From Pilimelia terevasa (GTDB lineage Bacteria; Actinomycetota; Actinomycetes; Mycobacteriales; Micromonosporaceae), in the NCBI RefSeq assembly GCF_014647915.1, contig NZ_BMQC01000019.1:1-64000 (forward strand): a DNA stretch of 64,000 nucleotides, given 5' to 3'. A program made the position numbers and the translations under genes. This document shows, one piece after another, positions 27,351 to 35,483 of the stretch (position 1 is the stretch's first letter; each line of letters begins with the position of its first letter). The notes beneath the pieces were generated by a model. The model was not told where the DNA came from. It made no database searches and saw only the letters and a list, made by a program, of their open reading frames with translations.

Positions 27351-27818
27351 TTGTCCCGCGGGGTGAGGTGGGCGGCGGTCTGGGCGGTTGCGGCAGTGCT
27401 CGCCGGCTGCGGGGCGGACACCGCCCGGCCGGGTGCGGCGCCCCCGCCCCCGCTGTCGGGCGCCGGACAGACGGCGTGCCGCGACGCGCTGGCCACGCAG
27501 AAGGTGCGCTGGGCCGCCTTCGACGGCCGCTGGGGCGAGGTCCTGCGGGCACTGGACAGCGGCGACGAGACCGGTAGCGCCGCCGCCGGGGAGATCGCCT
27601 CGCAGGAGCTGTACGAGTGGGCGCGGGAGCTGGGGCTGCTGCTGCCGCGGGCCCCCGACCCGCCGCTGCGGACCGGCCTGGAGGGCGCCATCAGCGCGCT
27701 CAACGCGCTGGCGGCGCCAGAGGACGAGACGCCGGCCAACGAGATGCGGGCGCGGGTGCGCGACGCCGCCCAGCAGGTGGCGGGCGTGTGCGGCGGTACC
27801 GCGCCGCCGGTTCCCTGA
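27351..27818 (+). CDS. Small lipoprotein
   Basis: A 155-residue exported protein. The start VRWAAVWAVAAVLAGCGAD holds the lipobox LAGC with Cys near residue 20. The mature part has two further Cys (TACRDAL and GVCGG near the end), which could form a disulfide, and is helical and Glu/Ala-rich between them. The TTG at 27351 has CGGAGGTG about 5 nt upstream, which decides the start. No family was recognised. It precedes the rplU promoter. Confidence 0.75.
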   Translation: MSRGVRWAAVWAVAAVLAGCGADTARPGAAPPPPLSGAGQTACRDALATQKVRWAAFDGRWGEVLRALDSGDETGSAAAGEIASQELYEWARELGLLLPRAPDPPLRTGLEGAISALNALAAPEDETPANEMRARVRDAAQQVAGVCGGTAPPVP

Positions 27819-27825
27819 CCCGTTT

Positions 27826-27853
27826 TTGTGGCCCGTGCGCGATGGCGTAGGCT
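27826..27853 (+). promoter_or_regulatory. Candidate promoter of rplU-rpmA
   Basis: TTGTGG (27826-27831) and TAGGCT (27848-27853) are spaced by 16 nt, close to the actinobacterial housekeeping consensus, just after the lipoprotein stop. It predicts a leader of about 245 nt before rplU. Confidence 0.6.
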
Positions 27854-27890
27854 GTCCTGCGGCGCATCGTCATGCGCCCGGTACCTGCAC

Positions 27891-27974
27891 CAGTGGCCCC
27901 GCGCCAGTGGCCCTGCGCCATTGGCCTCGTGTCAGTGGACTCGCGCCCTCGGCCTCGCGCCGGTGGGACGCGAC
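27891..27974 (+). repeat. Six-copy degenerate 14-bp tandem repeat in the rplU leader
   Basis: Units of 14 bp starting at 27891, 27905, 27919, 27933, 27947 and 27961. The first is CAGTGGCCCCGCGC and the second differs at one base, with progressive divergence after that. The array lies between the rplU promoter and coding sequence, so it would be transcribed into the leader RNA. Confidence 0.7.
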
Positions 27975-28105
27975 TGGGGACCGGGCAGGACCCACCGGAC
28001 TCCGGGCCGGGCCCCCGCATGGAGGCGACCCAGAACCATCCGTTCGCAGCCAGGCGGTCGAGCGTCACGGCTGCGACACGTCATCACGACAGGAGTACGC
28101 GACTT

Positions 28106-28420
28106 ATGTACGCGATCGTCAAGACCGGCGGCAAGCAGTACCGGGTCGCCGAGGGCGACGTGATCGAGGTCGAGAAGCTCGTCGGCACCCCCGGCGACTC
28201 CGTGACCCTGTCCGCGGTGCTGCTCGTCGACGGCGACAACCTCGTCACGGACGCGGCGGCTCTGGCCAGCGCCACCGTTGCCGGCGAGCTGGTGGCCCAC
28301 ACCAAGGGCCCCAAGATCCGCATCCACAAGTTCAAGAACAAGACCGGCTACCACAAGCGCCAGGGTCACCGCCAGCCGCTGACCCAGGTGAAGGTAACCG
28401 GCATCTCGACCGGGAAGTAG
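28106..28420 (+). CDS. rplU: Ribosomal protein L21
   Basis: A 104-residue large-subunit protein that binds 23S rRNA. It begins [18 protein letters not shown] and ends in the L21 signature [21 protein letters not shown]. The ATG at 28106 has AGGAG 10 nt upstream. It is followed 9 bp later by rpmA, the universal pairing. The promoter and a long repeat-containing leader lie upstream. Confidence 0.97.
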   Translation: MYAIVKTGGKQYRVAEGDVIEVEKLVGTPGDSVTLSAVLLVDGDNLVTDAAALASATVAGELVAHTKGPKIRIHKFKNKTGYHKRQGHRQPLTQVKVTGISTGK

Positions 28421-28429
28421 GCGTCCACG

Positions 28430-28687
28430 ATGGCACACAAAAAGGGTGCGTCCAGCTCGCGGAACGGCCGCGACTCCGAGGCCAAGCGCCTCGGCGTGAA
28501 GCGCTTCGGCGGCCAGCGGGTCAACGCCGGCGAGATCCTGATCCGCCAGCGCGGGACCAAGTTCCACCCGGGCGAGCTGGTCGGCCGGGGCGGCGACGAC
28601 ACGCTGTTCGCACTGGCGACCGGCAGCGTCCTGTTCGGCACCAAGCGCGGTCGCAAGACCGTCAGCATCGTGCCCGTCGAGGGCTGA
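28430..28687 (+). CDS. rpmA: Ribosomal protein L27
   Basis: An 85-residue protein that sits near the peptidyl-transferase centre. It begins [20 protein letters not shown] with the typical basic N-terminus and ends [11 protein letters not shown]. It forms an operon with rplU and ends at a terminator before obgE. Confidence 0.97.
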   Translation: MAHKKGASSSRNGRDSEAKRLGVKRFGGQRVNAGEILIRQRGTKFHPGELVGRGGDDTLFALATGSVLFGTKRGRKTVSIVPVEG

Positions 28688-28702
28688 TCGTACGAAGCAA
28701 CG

Positions 28703-28737
28703 CGGCGGGCCGGGGCTGACGCCCCGCCCGCCGTTTT
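28703..28737 (+). terminator. rpmA intrinsic terminator
   Basis: A GC-rich stem (28703-28716 with 28721-28733, one bulged base) and a 4-nt loop, followed by TTTT at 28734-28737. Confidence 0.8.
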
Positions 28738-28783
28738 CGGTTTCCGGCGCGCGTGGGCGCCCGGACGGAAAGGGGTCGTCGGC

Positions 28784-30283
28784 GTGGCGATGTTCGTGGA
28801 CCGGGTGGTCCTGCACCTCCAGGCCGGCAACGGAGGCCACGGCTGCGTCTCCATCCACCGGGAGAAGTTCAAGCCGTTCGGCGGCCCGGACGGCGGCAAC
28901 GGCGGCCACGGCGGCGACGTGACGCTCGTCGTCGACCCCGCCGTCCACACGCTGCTGGACTTCCACTTCCGCCCGCACATCAAGGCGGACAACGGCAAGG
29001 GCGGCGCGGGTAGCAACCGCGACGGCGCCAACGGCAAGGGCCTGGTGATCAAGGTCCCGAACGGCACCGTCGTGCAGACGCCCGACGGCGAGGTGCTGGC
29101 CGACCTGGTCGGCGTCGGTACCGTCTACGAGGCGGCCAAGGGCGGGCGCGGCGGGCGGGGCAACGCCTCGCTGGCCAACGCCAAGCGCAAGGCCCCCGGC
29201 TTCGCGGAGCTGGGCGAACCCGGCGACGCCTACGACCTGGTCCTGGAACTCAAGAGCGTCGCCGACGTCGGCCTGGTGGGCTTCCCGTCGGCCGGGAAGT
29301 CCTCGCTGATCGCCGTGATCTCGGCGGCCAAGCCGAAGATCGCCGACTATCCGTTCACCACCCTCGTGCCCAACCTCGGCGTCGTCCAGGCCGGCGAGCA
29401 GACCTTCACCGTCGCCGACGTGCCCGGGCTGATCCCCGGGGCGGCCACCGGCAAGGGCCTCGGGCTGGAGTTCCTGCGGCACATCGAGCGGTGCGCGGTC
29501 CTGGTCCACGTCGTGGACACCGCCACGCTGGAGCCGGGGCGCGACCCCGTCGCCGACATCCGGGCGCTGGAGGCCGAGCTGGCCGCGTACGGCGGCCTGG
29601 CCGACCGGCCCCGCCTCGTCGTCCTCAACAAGATCGACGTACCCGACGGCCGGGACCTCGCCGAGATCGTCCGCCCGGACCTCGCCGAGTTCGGCTGGCC
29701 GGTGCACGAGATCAGCGCCGCCACCCGGGAGGGCCTGCGCGAACTGGTGTTCGCCATGGGCGCCGCCGTCCAGGCCCACCGCGAGGCGCAGCCGGTCCTC
29801 GAACCGACCCGCATCGTGCTGCGCCCGCCGGCCGTCGACGAGGCGGGGTTCCGCATCGTGGCCGCGGACGACGGCGTGTTCGAGGTGCTCGGGCAGAAGC
29901 CGCGCCGGTGGGTGCTCCAGACGAATTTCGACAACGACGAGGCGATCGGGTACCTCGCCGACCGGCTCGCCCGGCTCGGTGTGGAGGAGGCGCTGGCCAA
30001 GGCCGGTGCGACCCCCGGCTGCACGGTACGGGTCGGGCCGCGCGAGTTCGACTGGCAGCCCGCCGTCTACGCCGGTGTGGAGTACACCCCCACCTCCCGC
30101 GGGGTCGACAGCCGGTTGGACGAGTTGGACCCGCGCGAGTCGGCCGCCCAGCGGCTCGCCGCCCGCAAGGCCCGCCGCCGGCCCTTCGAGGAGCAGCAGG
30201 CGGCCGCCGTCGACGCGACGCCCGCCACCGGGGCACCGGCGACGGTCGGGTCACCCGAGTCGGGCGGCGACGCCGCCGGCTGA
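28784..30283 (+). CDS. obgE: GTPase Obg
   Basis: A ribosome-associated GTPase linked to 50S assembly and growth control. The Gly-rich Obg domain (about residues 3-160) is followed by the G domain with Walker [10 protein letters not shown] (near 166), DVPGLI and NKID. An OCT domain (about 345-430) precedes a variable charged tail, giving 499 residues. GTG at 28784 with AAAGGGG 8 nt upstream; an ATG two codons later is also possible. proB does not follow, unlike in many actinomycetes. The last 217 bp overlap the convergent lipoprotein frame. Confidence 0.95.
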   Translation: MAMFVDRVVLHLQAGNGGHGCVSIHREKFKPFGGPDGGNGGHGGDVTLVVDPAVHTLLDFHFRPHIKADNGKGGAGSNRDGANGKGLVIKVPNGTVVQTPDGEVLADLVGVGTVYEAAKGGRGGRGNASLANAKRKAPGFAELGEPGDAYDLVLELKSVADVGLVGFPSAGKSSLIAVISAAKPKIADYPFTTLVPNLGVVQAGEQTFTVADVPGLIPGAATGKGLGLEFLRHIERCAVLVHVVDTATLEPGRDPVADIRALEAELAAYGGLADRPRLVVLNKIDVPDGRDLAEIVRPDLAEFGWPVHEISAATREGLRELVFAMGAAVQAHREAQPVLEPTRIVLRPPAVDEAGFRIVAADDGVFEVLGQKPRRWVLQTNFDNDEAIGYLADRLARLGVEEALAKAGATPGCTVRVGPREFDWQPAVYAGVEYTPTSRGVDSRLDELDPRESAAQRLAARKARRRPFEEQQAAAVDATPATGAPATVGSPESGGDAAG

Positions 30284-31629
30284 GGCCCCGTCGCCGCCGG
30301 TGCGGCGGTCCGCCACAGGTGGGTCGTGGTGCCGTCGTCGGCGGTCAGCACGAGGCCGCGGGCGTCCGCGGCCAGGTCCGCCGTACAGCCCGCGCAGGCG
30401 GCGGCCGCCTCCGGCGGCAGGGCCACCTCGGCCCAGCGCACCCCGCCGTCCCCCGACCGCCACAGCCGGCGGGTGCCGTCGGCGCCGACCAGCGCGTACA
30501 GGCCGTCGTCGGTGGCCGCCGCCGCGGCGACCGACGACGCGGCCCCGCCGCCGAACCGGCCCAGCGGCGTCACCGCGCCGTCGGCCACGCGCCAACTGAC
30601 ATGACCCCGCTGCGCCGTGCCGACGCCCACCGCGCCGTCGGCGACGGGCAGCAGGCGGTCCACCGTGCCGCGGGCACGGGCGGGAACGGCCAGGGCGGTC
30701 CACGTGGCGCCGTCCGGCGAGGACCAGGCCAGCGGTGTCTGCGGTGCGTCCGCCGCGGCGCCTGCCAGGAGCCAGCCGGCGGGCGTGGCGGCGCCGTCCG
30801 AGGCCCACGCCCGCCGCCGGGCGTCGTGGGCCAGCGCCCCGCCGCCGCGCAGCGTGAAGGCGGCGCCGTCGGCCGAGGTCCAGGCCGCGCCGCCGGTGAC
30901 CCGGTTGCCGGTGAGCAGCCAGCCGCGCGGGCCGGCGGCCACCCGGGCCACGTTCACGGCGTCGGCGCCGCCGAACAGCGTGTACGCGTCGGGCGCCTCC
31001 ACCAGCCCGGGCGGCGCGGGTACCGCCGGGCGCGGCGTCGCCGGCCGGCTCGCGGGCCGGCCGGACCAGGTGCTCGTCCGCGGGTACCCGTGCGCGCCGC
31101 CGGGCGCCGCACCCAGCGCGACGAGCGCCGGCCCCCGGCACGCCAGCGCGTACAGCGTGTGCTCCGGCCCGTACGGTGACCGCGGCCGCAGGGGCACCAG
31201 CCGCCACGCCGCGGCGTCGGCGCTCACCCAGAGGGCCGGTCCGGCGCGGCCGGCGGGACCGCGCGCCCCACCGGCGGCGAACCACGTGCCCGCGCACTGC
31301 GCCAGCGCGCGCACCACGGGGCGGCCGCCCGAGGGCGCGTCGGGCAGCGTGACGGCCGTCCAGGCCAGGGCGGCCGGCGGCGCGGAGGGGTGCGGCGGCC
31401 CGCCTCCGGTGCAGCCCGCGAGCAGCAGCGCGAGCACCGCCGCGACGGCCGCGGCGGACACCGCCGGCCGCGGTGTCGCGGGCGGCGCCGGGCCCGCCAC
31501 AGCTCTCGCCGGTGTGGGGTCCGTCGCGACTCGCGCGCGCACGGCCGCCGGCGCCCGCGGTCCCCACCCCGGCGTCGGCGCGGCCGGGGGCGCGGCCGTC
31601 CGCGCGCGTCGCTGCCGCCCACCTGTCAT
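30067..31629 (-). CDS. Secreted lipoprotein with Asp-box (BNR-like) repeats
   Basis: An open frame of 520 residues. The hydrophobic segment [15 protein letters not shown] (Cys near residue 77) looks like a lipoprotein signal but is preceded by an unusually long basic N-terminus, so the true start may be further in. The mature part has four or more S-x-D-x-x-x-W blocks ([29 protein letters not shown]), typical of a beta-propeller. The frame has no stop before 30067, so its last roughly 72 residues are read from DNA that also encodes the obgE C-terminus on the other strand. The real protein probably ends at the propeller and the tail may be junk. Function unknown. Confidence 0.6.
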   Translation of the reverse strand: MTGGRQRRARTAAPPAAPTPGWGPRAPAAVRARVATDPTPARAVAGPAPPATPRPAVSAAAVAAVLALLLAGCTGGGPPHPSAPPAALAWTAVTLPDAPSGGRPVVRALAQCAGTWFAAGGARGPAGRAGPALWVSADAAAWRLVPLRPRSPYGPEHTLYALACRGPALVALGAAPGGAHGYPRTSTWSGRPASRPATPRPAVPAPPGLVEAPDAYTLFGGADAVNVARVAAGPRGWLLTGNRVTGGAAWTSADGAAFTLRGGGALAHDARRRAWASDGAATPAGWLLAGAAADAPQTPLAWSSPDGATWTALAVPARARGTVDRLLPVADGAVGVGTAQRGHVSWRVADGAVTPLGRFGGGAASSVAAAAATDDGLYALVGADGTRRLWRSGDGGVRWAEVALPPEAAAACAGCTADLAADARGLVLTADDGTTTHLWRTAAPAATGPQPAASPPDSGDPTVAGAPVAGVASTAAACCSSKGRRRALRAASRWAADSRGSNSSNRLSTPREVGVYSTPA

Positions 31630-31657
31630 GGCACTCACGGTAGGCCAACCCCCTCAT

Positions 31658-31673
31658 TCGAACACCTGTGCGA
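31658..31673 (+). promoter_or_regulatory. LexA-like (SOS box) operator
   Basis: TCGAACACCTGTGCGA differs at one base from the actinobacterial LexA palindrome TCGAAC-N4-GTTCGA and overlaps the -10 box of the HTH gene at 31684. LexA binding there would block that promoter, and perhaps the divergent one. Confidence 0.5.
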
Positions 31674-31677
31674 TAGT
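31672..31677 (+). promoter_or_regulatory. -10 element for leaderless transcription of the HTH gene
   Basis: GATAGT ends 6 nt before the GTG at 31684. It overlaps the right half of the LexA-like box. Confidence 0.5.
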
Positions 31678-31683
31678 CGTAGC

Positions 31684-32226
31684 GTGTGGGTGCTGGAGCA
31701 GGAGCGGGCGACGTACGAGTCGGCGGCGGCCGGTGCGGTGCACCGGTTCCACCTGGTCCTGGACCGGGCCCCGGCCGCCGCCTTCCCGGGCGCGCCGCGG
31801 CGGCCCGGCCCGGCGGGCACCGTCGAGGTAGGGGTGCGCTGGGCGGCGGCCGACCTGGCGGCCGCCGTGGCCGCGGCGGTCCGCCACGCCGAGGCCGCCG
31901 GTGCCCGGGTGTGGCGGGTCGTCGCCGACGACTGGGTGACGGTCGCCGAGATCGGCGTGCGGATCGGCCGGTCGCGGGAGACCGTGCGCCGCTGGGCGGC
32001 GGGGAGCCGCCCGCCGGCCGGCTTCCCGCCGCCGCTGAACCCCGGCTGCGCCGTGATGTTCTATAGCTGGGCGGAGGTGCGGCGGTGGCTGCGGTACGAG
32101 GCGGACATCGCGGTCGCCGACGCGCCGCCGGTGCTGGCCGCGGCGAACCTGGCCCTGCACCTGCGCCGGACCGCCGCCGACATCCCCGACGCGGCGGCCA
32201 TCTGGAGCCTGCTGTTCCCCGACTGA
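31684..32226 (+). CDS. Helix-turn-helix DNA-binding protein
   Basis: A 180-residue soluble protein. The middle contains VAEIGVRIGRSRETVRRWAAG (about residues 83-103), a clear helix-turn-helix, followed by PLNPGCAVMFYSWAEVRRWLRYE, which resembles MerR/excisionase-like DNA-binding domains. The N-terminal half (VWVLEQERATYES, a beta-rich region) is unrecognised and the C-terminus is helical. GTG start, no ribosome-binding site, probably leaderless. A LexA-like box over its promoter and radC as convergent neighbour hint at a DNA-damage context, but this is inference. Confidence 0.7.
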   Translation: MWVLEQERATYESAAAGAVHRFHLVLDRAPAAAFPGAPRRPGPAGTVEVGVRWAAADLAAAVAAAVRHAEAAGARVWRVVADDWVTVAEIGVRIGRSRETVRRWAAGSRPPAGFPPPLNPGCAVMFYSWAEVRRWLRYEADIAVADAPPVLAAANLALHLRRTAADIPDAAAIWSLLFPD

Positions 32227-32269
32227 CCCCTCCCCGCCGGTCCCTCCCCGGCCGCCTGCGGACGCGGTG

Positions 32270-32926
32270 TCAGTCGACCCGGCGCCACTGCGTGTCGGTG
32301 AGGACGACGTGGTCGAGGAACCGCAGGTCCAGGGTGTTGGCCGCCTCGCCGATGCGGGCGGTCGCGGCGCGGTCGGCGGCGCTGGGCCGCACGTCGCCGT
32401 CGGGGTGGTTGTGCGCCAGGGCGAAGGCGGCCCCGTCGCGCCGCAGGACCGCGACGGTGATCTCCCGGACGGGCAGCAGCGTGCGTCCGGCGCCGCCCTC
32501 GCTGACCACCTCGCACGAGGTGACCTGGTTGCGCCCGTCGCAGACGACGAGGACCAGGCGCTCGCGGGCGCGCCCGTGCAGCAGGGGGGCGGCGATGCTG
32601 ACGAGGTCGGAGGTACCGCGGATGACCGCCGCGGCGGCCGGTCGGCGGGCGCGGCGGCCCAGCTCCGCGGCGGCGGCGAGGATCGCGGCCTTGGCCGGGC
32701 CGACCCCGTGCAGCGTGGTCAGCTCGGCGGGGTGGGCGCGGGCGAGCGCGGCCAGCGACCCGTACCGGGCCAGCAGCGCCGCGGCCAGCTCGTGGGCGCC
32801 GTCGCCCGGCCCGGCGCCGGTGCGCAGGAGGACGGCGAGCAGTTCCCGGTCGGCGAGGGCGGCCGGCCCGTGGGTGTGCAGGCGTTCGCGGGGACGGTCG
32901 GTGGAGGGGAGGTCGGCGATCCGCAT
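32270..32926 (-). CDS. radC: RadC/JAB1-domain DNA-repair-associated protein
   Basis: A 218-residue RadC family protein. It has an N-terminal helix-hairpin-helix region (TTLHGVGPAKAAILAAAAELG) and a JAB1/MPN+ metal-binding domain with the HNHPDGDVRPSAAD motif (H-x-H ... D, near residue 170) and EVVSEG. The role in repair is historically proposed but unproven. The ATG at 32926 is chosen because a TAGGGT box ends 7 nt before it. A GTG 9 bp upstream is also in frame but overlaps that box. Confidence 0.85.
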   Translation of the reverse strand: MRIADLPSTDRPRERLHTHGPAALADRELLAVLLRTGAGPGDGAHELAAALLARYGSLAALARAHPAELTTLHGVGPAKAAILAAAAELGRRARRPAAAAVIRGTSDLVSIAAPLLHGRARERLVLVVCDGRNQVTSCEVVSEGGAGRTLLPVREITVAVLRRDGAAFALAHNHPDGDVRPSAADRAATARIGEAANTLDLRFLDHVVLTDTQWRRVD

Positions 32927-32933
32927 GGCCGGC

Positions 32934-32939
32934 ACCCTA
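32934..32939 (-). promoter_or_regulatory. -10 element for leaderless transcription of radC
   Basis: TAGGGT on the minus strand, 7 nt before the ATG at 32926. No ribosome-binding site is present. Confidence 0.45.
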
Positions 32940-33081
32940 GGGCGCCCCTACGACGGGACATCGGCGGACGTGCACCGCGCGGACCGCTGGTGCCCCGCGC
33001 GGGCCGCGCCGGCGGCCGGCCCCGGCGCCCGGGTGCGGACAGGTGCCGGCGGTCCGGTGGGAGGGCCGCTGGTGATCGACA

Positions 33082-33087
33082 TACGAT
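33082..33087 (+). promoter_or_regulatory. -10 element for leaderless transcription of nadD
   Basis: TACGAT ends 6 nt before the nadD ATG, predicting transcription from the start codon. Confidence 0.55.
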
Positions 33088-33093
33088 GCCGGA

Positions 33094-33699
33094 ATGGCGG
33101 AGGACGGCGAGGTGCGCCGGGTCGGGATCATGGGCGGCACGTTCGACCCGGTCCACCACGGGCACTTGGTGGCGGCGAGCGAGGTCGCCGACCGGTTCGC
33201 GCTGGACGAGGTCGTGTTCGTGCCGACCGGCCAGCCCTGGCAGAAGGCCGGCCGGCCGGTCAGCGCCGCTGAGGACCGGTACCTGATGACGGTCATCGCC
33301 ACCGCCTCGAACCCGCGGTTCACGGTGAGCCGCGTCGACATCGACCGCCCCGGGCCGACCTACGCCATCGATACGCTGCGTGACCTGCGGGCGGCGTACG
33401 GGGGCCGCACCGCGCTGTACTTCATCACCGGTGCCGACGCCCTCGGCCGGATCCTCTCCTGGAAGGACTCGGCACAGGTCTTCGCGCTGGCGCACTTCGT
33501 GGGCGTGACCCGGCCGGGCTTCGCGCTCAGCGCCGCCCACCTGCCCGCGGACACCGTGAGCCTGGTGCAGGTACCGGCCATGGCGATCTCCTCCAGCGAC
33601 TGCCGGGCCCGGGTCGCCGCCGGCCAGCCGGTCTGGTACCTCGTCCCCGACGGCGTCGTCCAGTACATCGCCAAGCGGAGCCTGTACGCCGGGGTGTGA
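33094..33699 (+). CDS. nadD: Nicotinate-nucleotide adenylyltransferase
   Basis: Joins ATP and nicotinate mononucleotide to form deamido-NAD. The 201 residues include the nucleotidyltransferase signature [15 protein letters not shown] (residues 11-25) and SSSDCRARV near 168, the ISSxxIR-like motif. It is probably leaderless. rsfS follows, the standard arrangement in Actinobacteria. Confidence 0.95.
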   Translation: MAEDGEVRRVGIMGGTFDPVHHGHLVAASEVADRFALDEVVFVPTGQPWQKAGRPVSAAEDRYLMTVIATASNPRFTVSRVDIDRPGPTYAIDTLRDLRAAYGGRTALYFITGADALGRILSWKDSAQVFALAHFVGVTRPGFALSAAHLPADTVSLVQVPAMAISSSDCRARVAAGQPVWYLVPDGVVQYIAKRSLYAGV

Positions 33700-33790
33700 G
33701 AGGCTTGACCGGCCGCGCGCCGTGAGGCGCCGGCGGACCGCCGCCGGCGCACCCCAGGGGAGCCGGCCACCCGAAGGAGAAGCCAACCCG

Positions 33791-34207
33791 GTGCCCGCCG
33801 CATCCCCGCGCGCCGTCGAGCTCGCCACCGTCGCCGCCCAGGCCGCGGCGGACAAGAAGGCGCACGACATCACGATCATCGACGTCGGCGACCAGCTCGC
33901 CATCACGGACGCCTTCGTCATCGCCTCCGCCCCCAACGAGCGCCAGGTCCAGGCCGTCGTCGACGCCATCGAGGAGGCGCTGCTCGACCTGCCCGACAAG
34001 GCCAAGCCGGCCCGCCGCGAGGGCGAGCGGGCGGGCCGCTGGGTGCTGCTGGACTACGTCGACATCGTGGTGCACGTCCAGCACACCGACGAGCGCGAGT
34101 ACTACGCGCTGGACCGGCTGTGGAAGGACTGCCCGCTCATCCCGTTCACCGACCGCGACCTGGCCGGGGAGGAGCACGGGGAGCCCGCGGCCGGCGCCGG
34201 GCAGTGA
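33791..34207 (+). CDS. rsfS: Ribosome silencing factor
   Basis: Binds L14 and blocks joining of the ribosomal subunits during starvation. The 138 residues include the core KKAHDITIIDVGDQLAITDAFVIASA and WVLLDYVDIVVHV. GTG at 33791 with AAGGAG about 11 nt upstream. The stop overlaps the next start (GTGA). Confidence 0.94.
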   Translation: MPAASPRAVELATVAAQAAADKKAHDITIIDVGDQLAITDAFVIASAPNERQVQAVVDAIEEALLDLPDKAKPARREGERAGRWVLLDYVDIVVHVQHTDEREYYALDRLWKDCPLIPFTDRDLAGEEHGEPAAGAGQ

Positions 34208-34854
34208 CCGCCGGGCAGTTGGTCGTCTGGCGGCACGGCAACACCGACTGGAACCGCGAGGGCCGCGTGCAGGGGGGTACCGACGTCCCGCTCAACGACC
34301 TCGGGCGGGCACAGGCCGCCGCGACGGCCCGCGCCCTCGCGGCGCTCGCGCCCACGGCGATCGTGAGCAGCGACCTGCGCCGCGCCGCCGACACGGCGGC
34401 GGCGCTCGCCGCGCAGACCGGGCTGCCGGTGCGGACGGACGCGCGGCTGCGGGAGCGCTTCTTCGGGCAGTGGCAGGGCCGGCTGATGGCCGACGTCCGG
34501 CGCGAGCACGCCGCCGCGCACGCGCGGTGGACCGCGGGCGACCCCGACCCCGGCTGCGACATCGAGCCGGTCGACGCGCTCGCGGCGCGCGGCGTCGCGG
34601 GCCTGCGCGCCGCGCACGACCCGGCCGGGACGACCGTCGTCGTCAGCCACGGCGGCACGGCCCGCTACGCGGTGGCGGGCCTTCTCGGCTGGACCGCCCA
34701 GGCGCGGGCCACCCTGGCCGGGCTGGACAACTGCGCCTGGGCGGTGCTGGCCCCGCGCGGCGCCGGCTGGCAACTGCGGGCGTACAACCTCACGGCTCCG
34801 CTCGACGCCGCGGCGACGGGTGACCTCGCGGGGGAACCGGCCGAGAGCCGGTGA
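34204..34854 (+). CDS. Histidine phosphatase (phosphoglycerate-mutase family)
   Basis: A 216-residue protein with the catalytic RHGNTDWN near residue 10, SSDLRRAADTA and the second His in VVSHGGTARY. In this position (after rsfS) actinobacteria often carry a phosphatase of the GpgP/broad-specificity type, so the substrate may be glucosyl-3-phosphoglycerate or another small phosphate ester. Coupled to rsfS by a GTGA overlap. Confidence 0.88.
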   Translation: MTAGQLVVWRHGNTDWNREGRVQGGTDVPLNDLGRAQAAATARALAALAPTAIVSSDLRRAADTAAALAAQTGLPVRTDARLRERFFGQWQGRLMADVRREHAAAHARWTAGDPDPGCDIEPVDALAARGVAGLRAAHDPAGTTVVVSHGGTARYAVAGLLGWTAQARATLAGLDNCAWAVLAPRGAGWQLRAYNLTAPLDAAATGDLAGEPAESR

Positions 34855-34867
34855 CGTCGGTACGGAC

Positions 34868-35272
34868 ATGGACTTTTCGCGTACCCCCCGCCGCGGCGCC
34901 GGCTGGCTGCTCGGGGTTGCCCTCCTGACCGGGGCGGCCGGCTGCCAGGACGCCGGTGACCCGGCGCCCGTCGGCTCCCCTTCGCCCAGCCCGTCATCCA
35001 CTCCCACCGGATCCGCGTCGCCCACCGCGGGCGGTGGTCCGTCGGCCGGCCCGGCGCCCGCGGCCAAGGTGTTCCGCGGGACGGTCGTGGCCGGCGTCGA
35101 GGAGGGGTGCCGCATCCTGCGTACCGCCGGCGGCTCCTACGTGCTGGTCGGCCAGGTGCCGGCGGTGCGCGACGGCGCCCAGGTGACCGTCCGCGGGATC
35201 CCCGAACCGGGGACGGCGAGCATCTGCAACCAGGGCACGGTGCTGCGGGTGACCGCGGTGGTGGCTCCCTGA
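34868..35272 (+). CDS. Small lipoprotein
   Basis: A 134-residue exported protein with an RRGAGWLLGVALLTGAAGC signal (lipobox GAAGC, Cys near residue 27), a Ser/Pro/Thr-rich spacer, and a compact C-terminal beta-rich domain. That domain starts at FRGTVVAGVEEGCRIL and carries two Cys, in EGCRIL and SICNQG. ATG at 34868; an in-frame GTG 48 bp upstream would only add a basic stretch and overlap the phosphatase gene. No family recognised. Confidence 0.7.
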   Translation: MDFSRTPRRGAGWLLGVALLTGAAGCQDAGDPAPVGSPSPSPSSTPTGSASPTAGGGPSAGPAPAAKVFRGTVVAGVEEGCRILRTAGGSYVLVGQVPAVRDGAQVTVRGIPEPGTASICNQGTVLRVTAVVAP

Positions 35273-35470
35273 CCGGTGACGCCCTCTGATCCCCGCGCCC
35301 GCCGTCGGGGTGTTCGCGTCGTCGTGCTCGCGCGCCGGGCCGGGCGGGTCGGCGCGTGGCGTCCCGCCGTCCATAGCAGAACCGCCCGGGTGTGTCGCGC
35401 GCTGTCCACAGCGCGGCGGCCGTCCACAGGCGCGCCGCTAAACCCGGTGCGGGTACGCCGGCCGTCCTCC
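35273..35470. other. Gap before comEA
   Basis: About 200 bp without a convincing gene. It contains three TCCA(C/T)AG-type words at roughly 35370-35430 that resemble weak DnaA boxes, but nothing firm. Confidence 0.3.
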
Positions 35471-35476
35471 TAGCGT
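35471..35476 (+). promoter_or_regulatory. -10 element for leaderless transcription of comEA
   Basis: TAGCGT ends 7 nt before the GTG at 35484. Confidence 0.45.
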
Positions 35477-35483
35477 CACCGCC

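Noticed and set aside
35360-35430. Cluster of DnaA-box-like words (TGTCCACAG and variants).
   Set aside because: Only 7-8 of 9 matches, only two or three copies, and no other origin feature nearby.
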